DNA of 64,000 nucleotides, taken from NCBI GenBank assembly GCA_025331565.1, contig JAFREQ010000061.1:2385501-2449500 (forward strand), in the 5' to 3' direction. The notes under the pieces were generated by a model. The model had not been told where the DNA came from. It was given only the letters and a program-made list of their open reading frames with translations, and did no database searches. A program made the translations under genes and the position numbers. This document shows, in pieces, positions 22,701 to 34,766 of this stretch. How positions within the stretch are numbered: the first letter of the stretch is position 1; each line of letters begins with the position of its first letter. The stretch is from Holacanthus passer (taxonomy: Eukaryota; Chordata; Actinopteri; Pomacanthidae).

Positions 22701-25526
22701 GTGTATTCAGTTTGTATTTAGATCAGTTTCTGTGTTCAGTTTGTATTTTTTTCCATCATTTTCTCTGTAATTATTAAAATGTCTTGCGAGCTCAAAGCTG
22801 TGAACCGTCCTACTGAGTGAGTTTGAGCCACGTCCAACCCACTTTACATGAAACTACGCCCACTTCCCAATGTAGGAAGTCTGAATGGCCGTGTCCCATT
22901 GAAACCACGCTCACACAGGTCCCACAAAATAAGACATCTGCAGCAGCTGGAAAATAGTCTTGTTAGAGTAAAACATTCAAACAACAAAAGTATCTTTCAT
23001 CTTCCGTCTTCCCTTCTGGCCTGTGCAGGTTTTAGATTTCAGTGACAGTGATGCAACCTGAAAGTTAACACTGCTGGCTTGTATAGTTCCTCACAAGCTA
23101 CTTGAACATATTTAAATAGAAAGATAAAATATAAATAAGACAAAATAAAAAATAAATGCTGAATTCTGAACTCTATATGTATATTTGGGCCACGCTATGC
23201 ATCAATGAATATTTATCATATCCCTTGATGCATATTTATGATTAGCATGATTTGGTTTGATCTGAAAGAACTGAATGCAGTTGACATCAACCTGCATACC
23301 TGCCCCGAGTTATGAATAAATAGATATAAAATATGAATGCCTCTAGTTAGGCACGAGAGCACCGATAGACAGCAGAGACTCATTATAATACTGTGCAGAG
23401 GAAGTTGTTCACCGCGGAGCAGCGATCGTAAATCAGATATTTTGCTCCTCACCTTTTCGTGCCTGCAATATTATTGGCTTATAGTGAAAAATGGGGCACA
23501 GAAGCACAGCAACCTCACGTCCTTCACAAGAGCAACACGGACGTGGAATATATGTGATTGTAATTGTCAGAAGAAATTACTGATGGCTTTCTGAGCTCCA
23601 TCCATGTTAAAAAACAGGAAAATGCACGAGTTGCAAAAACACTAAATATTCAGCAAATGTCAGCTGGATAGAATTAGAGGAAATTTAATAGATGTCTTGT
23701 AAGATCGGTGAGTTAAAGGAATACATTAATTCATGCAAAGTAATCTCAAATCTAAAACTCAAAAGTCGTAGCTCCTTTCCAAGTCAAGCAGTGATATAGC
23801 TGCTGTGCATAAATTAAAAAAGTATGTCAGTGGATTAAAGCAACCTTGATATTATCAAATTGTCTCAAAAGCATTTGAGGACATGAGATGGAAAAAATGC
23901 GACCATGACCTCCACAGAAAAAGTGCTTCCTTTGCCAAAAAGTTGGCTCGTGCCTTCATTTTTTTCCTGTAATCTCAGTGTTTGTCGATGGCGGCTCCGT
24001 CGACCTTCTGAACGCCACAGCAGCGTTTTTATGTAAGAGGTTTTACGCATATACACTTATTATGACAGTGTTCATTCCCCGCTGTCTCTCTTCATGAAAA
24101 TGTGTGCTTTGGGTTAGAATAAGGTCTTCCCACCAGTTTCCCCTCTCCCGCCGCTGCGCCGCTGTTTTCCACCGTCGCTCCAGAGCTCACCATGGAGAGA
24201 GCAGAGTCATGAACCACTAATAAGAGGGTTCCGTTTTGCTTCTACCGAGCCGAGGCTTGAACTAATGAACAAATCAAATGAATGGCATGTAATTATAGGC
24301 CAGAGAGAGCGGGACGGACAGAGGGTTGGCGCTAGCGGGCACAAACCTGAAATTATTTGTCTGGAAAATCTGTGAAATGAGCGGGAGCAGTTAAATTCCG
24401 TCTTTTTCCTTCAGAAGGCCGCTGTGGCTAAGCGGCGCTGCACATGTGCACGGGCCACGGCGGAGGGGAAAGTGACCACACACGCACACGAGTCTGCTGT
24501 TTTGATTTCAACAGCACTTCCTTTGACAGCTACAGTATGTCATTCTTTAGGCAGAGGAGATGAAACTAATCCCGTGCTGCAGTTGTCTGTTCGGTGAGCA
24601 CGGCCGCTTCTCTCTCACTAGTTTTGCTTCTCTGCGAACGTGAGATTTTTTCTTTTGCTCGCTGTTTTGTGTCCATTGTAATTGTCTTCAGTAATGTGCA
24701 ACATCAATTTATTTGAGCGACCGCGTTGTTATGAACCTGATGGATGCAATTTGCATCCGAAATCACATCCCCTTCTTTAAGTCTAATAACTCATGCAAAA
24801 TTGAACGCATCAACATTCAACACATACTGTTAAAATCAGCTCGCATTACCATTTTTTACAATGTGCCGCTCCTGTGTCTGTTGAATTGCCGGAGAGTAAT
24901 ACAGCTCGGGCACAACACCTAAATTATGCTCGTAATATGACTGATAGAATTTATACCCAGAATTGCTCACTGCTATTTCCATTCTACTAACTCAATATAC
25001 TGTTGATGTGTTCAGTATTTTTTCCTCTTTTTTTTTCTTCTCACAATTTGGAACGGTGGATTCCAAATCCTGCTTACCCGGGTCGCTGTGATGGTGGCCA
25101 AGTGGTTTTTCCTCTCTGCCACCCAGGCGCCCCACCAAATTGTAGTGTTTAGTAAAATTTAATCTGCTTTCAAGAAACACCAGGCGCTACACACATAAAA
25201 AATGAAAATTGGCCTATCTTTTCTTTTTTACACTAACCATAAGCCCTGTACAGTATATATCTTCGATGCTCCGCCGGATCCCACAAAGTTCACAATGAAT
25301 AGGTTTTCACTGTCGGATGATGTAATGTGGTTTGATGTGTGTGTGATGACCTTCCTCTCACCCCACTGCTGTCTGTCTCCAGACTGTCCTGGGGGCACGG
25401 ATGAGTCAGAGCTGGGAGCTGATGTCACCCTGATTATAATCTGTCAGGCCTGTCATCACCCTATCAACACCTACTGGAGAGCTCACGTGACTTTAAACCA
25501 TCTCCTCCTCGAAAGATCCAAATTCA

Positions 25527-25547
25527 GTGTGTGTGTGTGTGTGTGTG
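25527..25547. repeat. (GT)n microsatellite
   Basis: A perfect GT repeat of about 21 bases in intronic sequence. Confidence 0.9.
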
Positions 25548-26847
25548 GGCAGTGTTGTTCTGGCTAATTTGGTCAACACTGTCTTTAATTTTTTTGCTTT
25601 GCAATTTTGCAGATAAGCTATTCAGAAAATTAAATGCCTCTTTGTCCCAATAGAAATAAACTGCGTTAAAGCCGAGGTAAGCACCTCAAACAAGAAACTT
25701 TCACTAATGTTAGTGAACGTCTGCGCCTCACAATGCTTTTTCCCTCCAGATACATCAATTGATTACTAGCCTAATAGCTTTTTGCTTGCTATTACATGGC
25801 AAGAAATGTCAAAGAAAGCAAGCTCATTGCCATGCTCGTTGCATCCCAGCCCGCCGCCGATAGTGGATCAGCTTTACAAGCCTGAGGAAATGAGGAAAAC
25901 AATTGCACCCTGCTCCTAGCACATAACCCCTTGGGTTATACAGATGCTCTTTTTTTTTCTTTTTCCAGGGGTTCATCTCGCTGTCAGCCTCATATCGTGC
26001 CGGCCCCTCCCACCTGGGAGCTCGGCGAGGCTCGGGCCCCGAGACCTGGATGTCTCCAGAATTAGCACAGCCTGGCTCTGCTGCGGGGAGGAAGCGGTCC
26101 CGTTGGGGAAAGAGGATAGAGCAGAGAGCAACCTGCAAGAAGCCCATTAGTATACACTGCATAAGCATGGCAAGATGAATAGCAGAGCTGAGAGTTTTTC
26201 CCCGCTCTGATCAGCTTCCTGAGCCCGTTGGCTTCACCTCTGAACTTTAGGTGACGAGTGCACTCTCATTTTTCTCTTGTGTCAGCGCCGGCAGCTGTGT
26301 CAGCAGCATCCCGGTATTACAAGGCTGGATTAGAATAAAGAAAATTCAATCTGCTGATGTGTAATATCACAGATGTATTGTTATATCTTGCACCTCTTTA
26401 AGGAGGTGCAACGTTTGGTCTGTGCGTTCGCCTCAGTGGAAAGCGTTCCTCTCTTAGCTTGTGGTCTGTTTCATACGGCACCTATTCATGACGTAACCTC
26501 CTTCCCAGAATGACTCATATGCCCCGGTTCCTCCCAGAGAAATAAATCGGTGCGGATAAAGGTGCCACTAATTTTGTTTCCAGGTGGCTGACAAGCATTT
26601 TTGGAAAGTATCGCAGTCGTTTGAGAAAATCAGCATCAAATCAGTTTGTACTTGAAAGAAATGTGCCTGAGTTTGAGTTTGTGGCAAACCCCAGTCAGCT
26701 TTGTGTGTCTTCATTGAATAGAAGAAATATTGATCTGTTATTCTGGATAAACCTGTAATTACAGCGTCGTACAGAGGGACTACATAAGAGTTTTTGTACG
26801 GTTTAAGTGGCCTGAAATAAGGTGCTAAATGCATTGTGTGTATCTTT

Positions 26848-27150
26848 AAAGGGATGCTCCACCCAAAATACATCTTGTTAGTATCACTCATCTCTGCAGG
26901 CTTGAAATATGACTTAAAAAGTTTTTTCATGGATGGAAAACAGCAGCTGTGATCTCAGTCTGTTCTCAAATGTCATAGTTCTTTTCAAAATATAATTAAA
27001 TACTCTGCTTTGAGGTTGTTGTAGCTGCTTAAAGCCCTGAAGCTCCTCCAGAAATAGCATGTTTATATCTCGTGTGCATGCTGGTGAAGTGCAGTATTCA
27101 ACACAGCGAGGCTCGTTGCTCTACAGCGCCGTTAGTGGCGGAAAACTCCA
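26848..27150. repeat. Possible interspersed repeat (aaagggatgctccacccaaa)
   Basis: The opening resembles the 'aaagggatagttcacccaaa' start of a widespread fish repeat family. The sequence up to 'ctctacagcgccgttagtgg' has the texture of a diverged dispersed element. I cannot identify its second end, so the assignment is tentative. Confidence 0.35.
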
Positions 27151-28081
27151 CATGGTAGATGAAACCAGAGCGATAAGGACATCTTTCATCATTATTGCAA
27201 ATAGAAACAGGCCACATTATTTTGCAAATCACAAAACACACCAGTGTAAAATGTCAGCGCACATTAACGGAACATATTTTTTCAATAATATGTCACTTGA
27301 AATCTGTCACTGTTTCACTCAGAAGCAATCAATTGATGCATCAGCAAAAAAAAAAAAAAAAACAAAGTCCTATTTGTCAATGTTGCTCATGTGGAACCAG
27401 AACATGAGATGTAATCAGGCTTTAGTTTAAGTATGACCTAATTTTGCCCATTAAGCCAGAGCTGCATGGTCACAATGTTTCTGTAATTACTGATTTAACT
27501 GGCGTGTCGTATATGATTAATGATAGATGATTTCTAATAAATAATGCATGTTTGGTTGGAAGGCGTCTGCGACAAAGAAGGCACAATATTATGTTAACTT
27601 GCTTCTGCGATAATCTCCGATTTTTTCCTAAGATGATAAGCAGGACCATTTAATATTCAAATCCAGCCCAGTGAAAGATGGATCTTCTCTTCTGTCGAAT
27701 GTCTCGGTGTGTAATGGCCTCCAGCCTAATCCATTCTTCCAAAGTGCTCCTTCCAGATCTCAGGGCGCGTTTTCAGGCAGCTAAATTACTCACTTGTGTC
27801 AGGTTATTACAATTAGCTGTTTGAGTGCCTGCGCTGTTGTGTCTTACCTAGATACTTTCCTCTAATTTGTTCTCTCCGTAATGAGTTTTACAGGGAAATG
27901 CAGCAGCCACAACAACACGAGCAGCAAAATGGAAACGCCTGGGGAGATGTGTTCGCTAAAAAACATGAAATACAGGTGGTGGTTTTTTATGTGCGCGAAG
28001 CCGACAAATGACTTCCCTGGTTATGGGTACAATCTGAGTATTTGACCAGAGGCTGAGCTGTTTCAGTCAGGCGTTAAAACT

Positions 28082-28100
28082 CACACACACACACACACAC
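28082..28100. repeat. (CA)n microsatellite
   Basis: A short perfect CA run (19 bases) followed by gcactcaaag. Confidence 0.85.
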
Positions 28101-28741
28101 GCACTCAAAGAGAAACCGAGTGTTTAATGAGCTGGACAGATACAGAGTCAGTGACCAGAGAAACATGAATTCAGTAGCACACTGAACCATCTCATACACG
28201 AGTGACGTGCATCGTGTGTCGGGAACCGGTCCTGATGTTGACTCTCTGTTACTCGCAGCCAAAAGCACATGACATCCCCCGCACTCATCCACCAGGAGCC
28301 TCCTCCCTCGTAGCAAATGTGTTGAAGTGTCTCGTATTCTGCTCCATTCATTGCGCTTCTGCTGCCTTTGAGAAGCGTAACATCTCCACGATCTTGGCGG
28401 CGCTCGAGCCCGCCCTCCTGGAACCCACAATCACGCCTTTTTTCAAAGTCTGTTAAATCATGATTTAAGCCCATTTTTGTAAAGCCATTCACATGCAAAG
28501 CAAGTGTGGAAGTGGAGTTGCTGTTGTATGCACCTGTTTATGTAGCGATACATATGCAAATGGGAAAATACCACTTCGCTTCTTTGCATTTATAAGAAGT
28601 CTGTCTCAGAAGGAAACTCAAAAACATGTGATGTAGGGTCGATTAGCAGGGACGCCACGTTCGAGGAAATTTACCCACCAGTTCATAAACTCGTGACAAC
28701 AGTGGTGTCACCCGACATTTCAAGAAAAAACATTCATCAGT

Positions 28742-28942
28742 TAATATGTGCAGAGCTTTGATCTTTAACATTAGATCTTTAGACCTGTGTGTGTGTAGAT
28801 TAGAGTTGTTGCCTCCAGATGCTGCCACCTTCATCAGACAACGTTTACAGATTGCCTCATTACCGTTATCAGCTTCTATAATAGCATTGGGTTTAAATCC
28901 GAAATATTGCCAAATAGGCGCTTTTGCTTTTCGCTTTGACAC
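28742..28942 (-). pseudogene. hAT transposase N-terminal fragment with decayed BED zinc finger
   Basis: The minus-strand frame reads MSKRKAKAPIWQYFGFKPNA, then AICKRCLMKVAASGGNNSNL. This is the BED zinc finger of hAT transposases and ZBED-like genes: an aromatic W-x-Y/F-F-G-F start, a Cys-x2-Cys pair, the GGN-SNL block and the first His (LHTH). The expected end of the finger (H-x4-H with a Pro) is damaged, reading LHTHRSKD. Similarity fades after about 65 residues and there is no catalytic domain in the neighbourhood. It is a truncated relic inside the ttc28 intron, oriented opposite to the gene. Confidence 0.72.
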
Positions 28943-29228
28943 CGAATCCTCCGCCGTCGTCTCGTCAGTCGACTCTCCTCGCTCTCATCATGTGACAAGT
29001 GAAATCTAACTCTGCTGTTTCTCTGCTGCTGCTGTACAGAGCAGACACTAAGCATTGATAACAGCTTACTCTTTTACAAATTAGAGGTTTCTATGTCTTG
29101 GACGAGGGCACTGTTAAGTTAGAATGAACAAAAAATAAATTTCAAGATGACGGCGGGACGGTGAGCAATTAACGTCGGCCTCCGTCTGCCCGAACACCGT
29201 GTGATACTGGTAACAAGCCTATTGATCA

Positions 29229-29372
29229 GTTGCTCAATTGATTAGTCAATCAATAGAAAAATAATCTACAGCTTTTTATATTCAATCAATTGGTTCATTC
29301 ATTGATTAACCTAAAATGCAAACAATTCTCCGGTTCCACCTCTTCAGACACGATGCTTTTCTTTGTCAGTCA
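29229..29372 (-). mobile_element. Partial MITE of the 'gattaatcgattaatcg' family
   Basis: Blocks ttgattagtcaatcaataga, ttcattgattaacctaaaat and acaattctccggttccacct, in this order, match the reverse strand of the element at 34491. Only the part near one end is recognisable and its terminal repeat is eroded. Confidence 0.6.
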
Positions 29373-30744
29373 CAAGCTTCAGTCCTAAGAAACCAAACCA
29401 AATCTTCCTGTGCAGCCAAAGACTGATGAGTTACAAATCAGTGACTCGCCTGGTTGAAACCTAAAGAACGTTGTTATGTCTCCCTGATGATTTGCTGCTC
29501 TGTTATTGGTCTCTATAATCTTCACACAGTATCTTCTTTCTCCGACCGTAACACCGAGGCTCTGTTCTCAAAGAGTCACCCAAATCACAACAAAACATAT
29601 TTTCTGACTCACTCTTGGTGTCCAGCAAAAGAAACCCAGCAAACCCAGATGCAGGGTTGGCAGGGCGTTCGTTTTATATACAAATGGCATCAAGAAGGCG
29701 GCACAAAGAATGCAAATGAACTCACTATTTATCCATAGTACAATAGATTGTTAGACTAACCACTGAGTCACAACGGCTCTTTAACTATAATGACTGTCCA
29801 ATTCTCATCACCGACCATTGTCCAGTTTCCCTGGGTAACCACATTTGGACCCCTGCCTGCCACCTCATTTGTTCTGGTTGCCCCTGTTGAAAAACCTCTG
29901 TCCCCGTTGTTTGGGTATAATGTTACATTTTGGCACGTAAGAGTGAAAGAGTTCAGTCAAAAAGTAGAAAAGGTAAATAGAAAATGTAATTGTAAAATCC
30001 ACATCCCTGGAAGACGGCTGCAAAAAAAAACCAGGAGGCAGACGGAGCCTCAGCAGGAACGCACGTCTTTCTGAATGTGAAAATAAATAATTAGATAGAT
30101 AAATAAAAAAGCTGAGGGCAAAACATTTTAACATTCACGACATTCTTAAATAAATCCCCGCCATCCTCCTCGTTTAGTGCAGATCCAGATCAAAACGTCT
30201 CTGCAGGAGGTAATTATTATTAACCCTGATAATAATTAGCTTGCAAATGAGCAATCTTAGCGAGCACACATTTGTCACTTTCACTTTTAATTAGAGAGGC
30301 TGAGTCACTTTATGAGTATGAAAAAAACCTGAAAAGTTGTGCTGATGTTTCTCCTGTCTGACATGAAACGTAGATAACAGACGTTATTCGTGGCTGAAAG
30401 AAATGAAAGCATCACTATGAGAAGAGAATCAACACTGAATCGTCTTCACCCGTCTAATTGTTTCAGCGTTTCCCCTCCGGACCGTTGGAGCAGGTGCTGA
30501 GTCGGCCGTCAATAGTCTATTGACAATCAGCAAATGTTACACTGAGCTATTTTACTTTACAAAACCACGTTATGTCAATACCATGAGAACTGAAACAATT
30601 ATCCAGAGGAGGAGGAGGAGGAGGCTTGTGATGTGAACATCCAGTACAGACAGGTGGCATCGTGCAGGCGCAGCCGAGCGGCAAGAGTCTCATTAAATCT
30701 GTCAAACACTCAGAACGTCCTTAGAAACGTTCACGCTGTCCATC

Positions 30745-31112
30745 TACAACCATGATTCCAAACAAAGCTGAGACACTGTGCGAAGCATAAATAAACAGAA
30801 TGCAATCATTTTCAAACCAACTGTGTTTGTGAACTGTTCCTGAGCTCATGTATTGAACTCCTTCATACGATCATGTGTTTGACAAAGTGTTGAACCTCTC
30901 TCCATCCTCGCTTATGAACCACTGAGTCTTTCCAGGATGAACCTTTCATACCCAATCATGATCCTATCACCTGTGACCAATGAACCTGTTTACCTGTGGA
31001 ATGATCCAAACAGGTGTTTTTGGATCAGTCCACAACTTTCACAGTCTTTTGTTGCTCCTGTCCCAACTTGTTTGAAACATGTTGCTGCCATCAAATTCAG
31101 AATAAGCAGATA
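30745..31112 (-). mobile_element. Non-autonomous Tc1/mariner-like element, copy 2, truncated
   Basis: It starts with the inverted repeat tacaaccatgattccaaaca and then carries, on the minus strand, the same internal blocks as copy 1: the degraded transposase start, tggtcacaggtgatagg and acaagttgggacaggagc. Similarity stops around 31112 without the second inverted repeat, so one end is lost. Confidence 0.78.
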
Positions 31113-34012
31113 TTAATCTTAAAACATTCCTACCATTTTAATCCTCACACACCAGCTTGTGAGCAGCTTCATACACTGGTTTGTGCCCACCTTCATCTTC
31201 TTCACTCTTTAATACTTCACGATTTTATTCTCACTAAGTCGTCTGCTAAAACAAATATAGATCGAGTTGTGATTTATATAGATTTCTTTCAAAGCTTGTC
31301 ACAACTTCATTTCAAACACTGCAGGGAGAAATGTGTGAAATTAAGCTCGGAGAATTGTTGCATCTATAATTGAGGTGTGGTGTGCTCCAGCGTTTGGGTT
31401 TATTATTGATTAATGCCAACTAATTAGCGCTTGACACCTAACTATGTTGGTTAAATGATGTAAGAATGTGAAATGTGTATTAAAGAAACATGCTTTCCTT
31501 GTTCAAGCCTTTGTAGCTGCACAACACAGATGTAATCGTGTGATACTCAATGTGTGCTTGTAGTTGTGTGAATCGGATCAATCAGATGCTTTGACCAGTT
31601 GTGATTTGTACTTTCGTAAATAGTAACCACTGAAATCCTTCTCAAACAATAGTCCCCACCTATCGGGTTATTGGGAGGAAGCCAGTGCAATGCAGTTATT
31701 TTTACCCTGCGAGAGCAGAGGTGAGGCAGCCTAATCAATCACTTTAATTGTGACCGTGCAGCAGTGTGAATTTTACCCACTGCCCTTCCTATCAAATGTT
31801 TCCAGAAAACACTGTTCTGCTGCACTGTTCTCCATCTGTCTTTAGACACTGAAACCTCAGGTGATGCGACAGCGAGGAAGGTTTTTGCAGCCGTGATGTT
31901 TTCATCTGTGCATGTGTGAAACATCGAGACTCTTCTGGTTGCATTGAGCTTCATTCTGGTTTCATTTCAGTTCGATCAGATGCGGCAGAGTGTTCCAGTT
32001 TGAATCAGCCACATGAATTTCTCCCCTCCGTTGCGTCACGTGTGAAATGACCCATATGAAAATGAGGTCAGAGGCTTTGTAGTGCACACAGTCCTTGGGA
32101 AATTCATATCTAATAATGAGCTGAAAACAGGAAACTGGTTGGGAAGTTTGTCAACAAAGCTCGGAAACGACCTCTTTCACTTGTCAGGGTCACGGTTTGA
32201 GCTGCAACAACCAAAACACTTTGAGGAAGTTTTTACTTTTCACTTGTTCAGCTCAGACTGATGTAAACACAGACTATAATGGTTTTAAGTATCAGCACAT
32301 CTGACGACACACAGGAAAATAAAGACTGTTTATTTCAAGACTTGCAGTCATGTCTGTCAAAGCGTGAGTTGCGCCTGCAGCTTACGTGTCCTCATTTAAC
32401 ATATAGAACTCGCTGTAAAGCACGGCTCTGTTTTAAAGGCTGATGTGGTTTGTTTGTTGACGCTGGAATGTAAAACTATTATTGTTTATTATCAGAGTTT
32501 ATGTCGAAGCCTTTCCATACTTTGTTTACAGTATCATAATGAAATATTGATGCATCGAGGATCAGAATGTTTCTAATTACTTCCGCAGTTTTCATTGACT
32601 CATAAATGGAATAAATTACACATTTACCCAAAGCGCTGGCATGATTATTTATGATGCAGTCTCCTTTCAGTTTCATCTACGCTGCGTACTTCATGTAATT
32701 GCGTATTTGCATCCGCGGGACCACCACAGCTCTCGTTTCCCCGAGCAACGCTGATGGCCCGACGCATTCATTCATTCATGCCACATGGGATTTTACCATT
32801 ACAAAGTCTGTGGTTAAACTCTGACATTATTGAGGTCTGTTTGTGGAAACATTCGTTTTTTATTTCAGGCAAAATGCGGCAACAAATGTACATATGTGAT
32901 ATGTACTATAACTCCATGATGTGACATATCATGCTGCTTTATTGGCACTGTGGTTAAAATCATACATAAAAACTCATGTGTTTATATGCCAGCATTTGTG
33001 TGATTTTGTTTTTCTGTGTTTTTGTGCACACCTGGCGTTCAGCCGTCTGGCTCCTGAAAGAAAAGGAGGCATTTTAATTCCTCTGTAAGTCCTCAGCACA
33101 GTTTATATTATATCAAAAGCGTAATGAAACAAGATGCTTGTGTGGCTGTGCAGAGCTCTCAGGGGGTTCAAATCTCTTTTGTCTGACACGTTTGATTAAT
33201 AGATAGACATGTTTGGCCAAGTGGGTTGGGAGGAAGGACAGTCGAGGTCTGCAGAGGTTAACACACCCTCGCTGCAGAGGACGGTGCAGGCGAGAGAGAG
33301 GTGCATCTGAGTATTTCCGTCAAACGCTGAGCTTCATTGTTTGTGGCTTTTCAGTTGTGTTAGTAAAGCAGCTCTGATGTATGTCGTCGAATAATATCGG
33401 CCATGTGCGTTTGTAATATTCAAGCATCCTTGGTGAATCCTGCGGACAGCCTCAGAGCAATGCACCGATTCTCCGTCACTCCACAAAGAAGCTGAGAGAA
33501 TATGTTAATATGGTGGAAAAAACCTTCTCTGTTCCAGACCATAATGAAACTGTCTCCTTCACCTGTGGCTGAGAGCCTCCGTTACCTGACACGTAATTCC
33601 AAGTGGATGTGTGTTTGGAATTTATTTTGTATTCGCTGTGAAGTTTCTGTCTCGTAGCGCTCACGTTCTTTTTCATGGAATGGATTTTTTGTACCTGTTT
33701 GTCAGGCTGAAGCGTTTTTTCTGATGTGGGTAAACCGACCTGGTTATAATTGAATCTAACAGCTTTGCTGCGGCTAAAGACGGACAGTTTTCTGCCAATA
33801 CTGACGACAGCAGGGATAAAGGCTCGGGTCACATTGCCCTCGCTCTGATCATTGTTGATCCATTCCCCTGATGAATCGTAGCTCATTGTTTGATTGCTCT
33901 GCCGTTTCTCATCTTTATCTCTGCTGCTCGGTTATGGTCAATACGCCGGACCGCTCGGTGCCATTTCACAGAGATGGTTCCATTATGACGAGTGAAATGT
34001 AATCCATCTGCG

Positions 34013-34014
<2 letters not shown>

Positions 34015-34051
<37 letters not shown>

Positions 34052-34256
34052 TCCTCATGTTGTAGGGACATAAATCTATTTACACAGTTGCATTGTGGGG
34101 ACTTGCCTTCCTTTTGGGGACAAAACGTAAATCATTGAATTTTAGATTGAAGATTTTGGTTAAGGTTTAGTATTAGCGTTAAGTGTCCAGGAAATGAATG
34201 TAGGGCAAAGTAATGTCCTCTGAAGTGATAACGAGTGTGTGTCTGTCCAGGAACGT
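34015..34256. repeat. GT microsatellite plus 'gtggggac' interspersed repeat
   Basis: A (GT)n run (34015-34049) leads into ttcctcatgttgtagggaca, then gcattgtggggacttgcctt and tttggttaaggtttag. It returns to gagtgtgtgtctgtcc near 34240. I recognise this arrangement (GT run, gtggggac motifs, degenerate ggttaag/gttaggg units) as a common actinopterygian interspersed repeat. Confidence 0.65.
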
Positions 34257-34370
34257 TGAAAAGACATGAAACAATCAGACTGAGCTTCACATGAAATACA
34301 ATAGGATAAATGTACAAGTGTGTATTTTGGGTTAGAAACACAGTTTTCCTCTCGTGCCCACATGAGCTTG

Positions 34371-34479
34371 ACATTTGTGGTTTTAGTTCAAATATCTCAA
34401 AAATTATCGGATGGATTGTCGTTGAAGCTGGTGCACACATTCATTTCCCCCTCGCGGTGAATTATAGTAACTTTGTGGA
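34371..34479. repeat. Teleost repeat with 'ggatggattg...acattcat' core
   Basis: The segment runs from acatttgtggttttagttca through aaaattatcggatggattgt and gtgcacacattcatttcccc to aattatagtaactttgtgg. This matches a dispersed motif I know from many fish genomes (usually 'ggatggattgccatgaaatt', 'acacattcatgttcccc'). It is diverged and non-coding. Confidence 0.55.
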
Positions 34480-34490
34480 GAAAATACTTT

Positions 34491-34766
34491 CAGGGCTGCA
34501 ACTTAAGATTATTTTCATTATCAATTTATCTGTGGATTGATTAATTGACTAACGTTTATTCTCAGAGCCCAAAGTGACGTCTTCAAACAACAATCCAAAA
34601 CTTTCATTTACTATCAAAAAAGCAGCAAAGCCTTAAGAGGGATGTTTGACATTTTCACTTGGCTTTCACTTGACAAATGACTCAAATGATTAATTGATTA
34701 TCAAAGTAGGTGGCGATGAATTTTCTTTGGATCGACTAATCAATTAGTCGACTAATCATTGCAGTG
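34491..34766 (+). mobile_element. MITE with 'cagggctgcaact' terminal repeats, near full length
   Basis: The left end cagggctgcaacttaagatt and the right end gactaatcattgcagtg are imperfect inverted repeats (gggctgcaac / gttgcagccc in the family). Internal landmarks are agagcccaaagtgacgtctt, aaagcagcaaagcc and tgattaattgattatcaaag. About 275 bp, non-coding. The piece at 29229 is a second copy. Confidence 0.8.

Larger units (their letters stand above)
18729..28070 (+). other. ttc28: ttc28 giant intron, 5' section
   Basis: About 9.3 kb with no recognisable coding exon on either strand. It contains the LINE-like tail at 19678, a GT microsatellite at 25527 and a possible repeat at 26848. Stretches such as 24200-24480 and 27470-27960 are AT-rich, non-repetitive and dense in TAAT-type cores, resembling conserved non-coding DNA, but conservation cannot be judged from one sequence. 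Confidence 0.45.
28101..34014 (+). other. ttc28: ttc28 giant intron, section 2
   Basis: About 5.9 kb without host coding exons. It holds the BED-finger relic (28742-28942), a partial MITE (29229-29372) and Tc1-like copy 2 (30745-31112). A (GAG)n stretch lies at 30605-30623. The 136-codon minus-strand frame at 33476-33886 has no recognisable domain. Confidence 0.45.

Noticed and set aside
33120..33195. tRNA-like B-box word (gggttcaaatc)
   Set aside because: No matching A box or cloverleaf stems at the right distance, and no terminator T-run directly after.
33476..33886. 136-codon minus-strand frame
   Set aside because: No domain, no flanking splice sites or poly(A) signal arrangement, no similarity I recognise.
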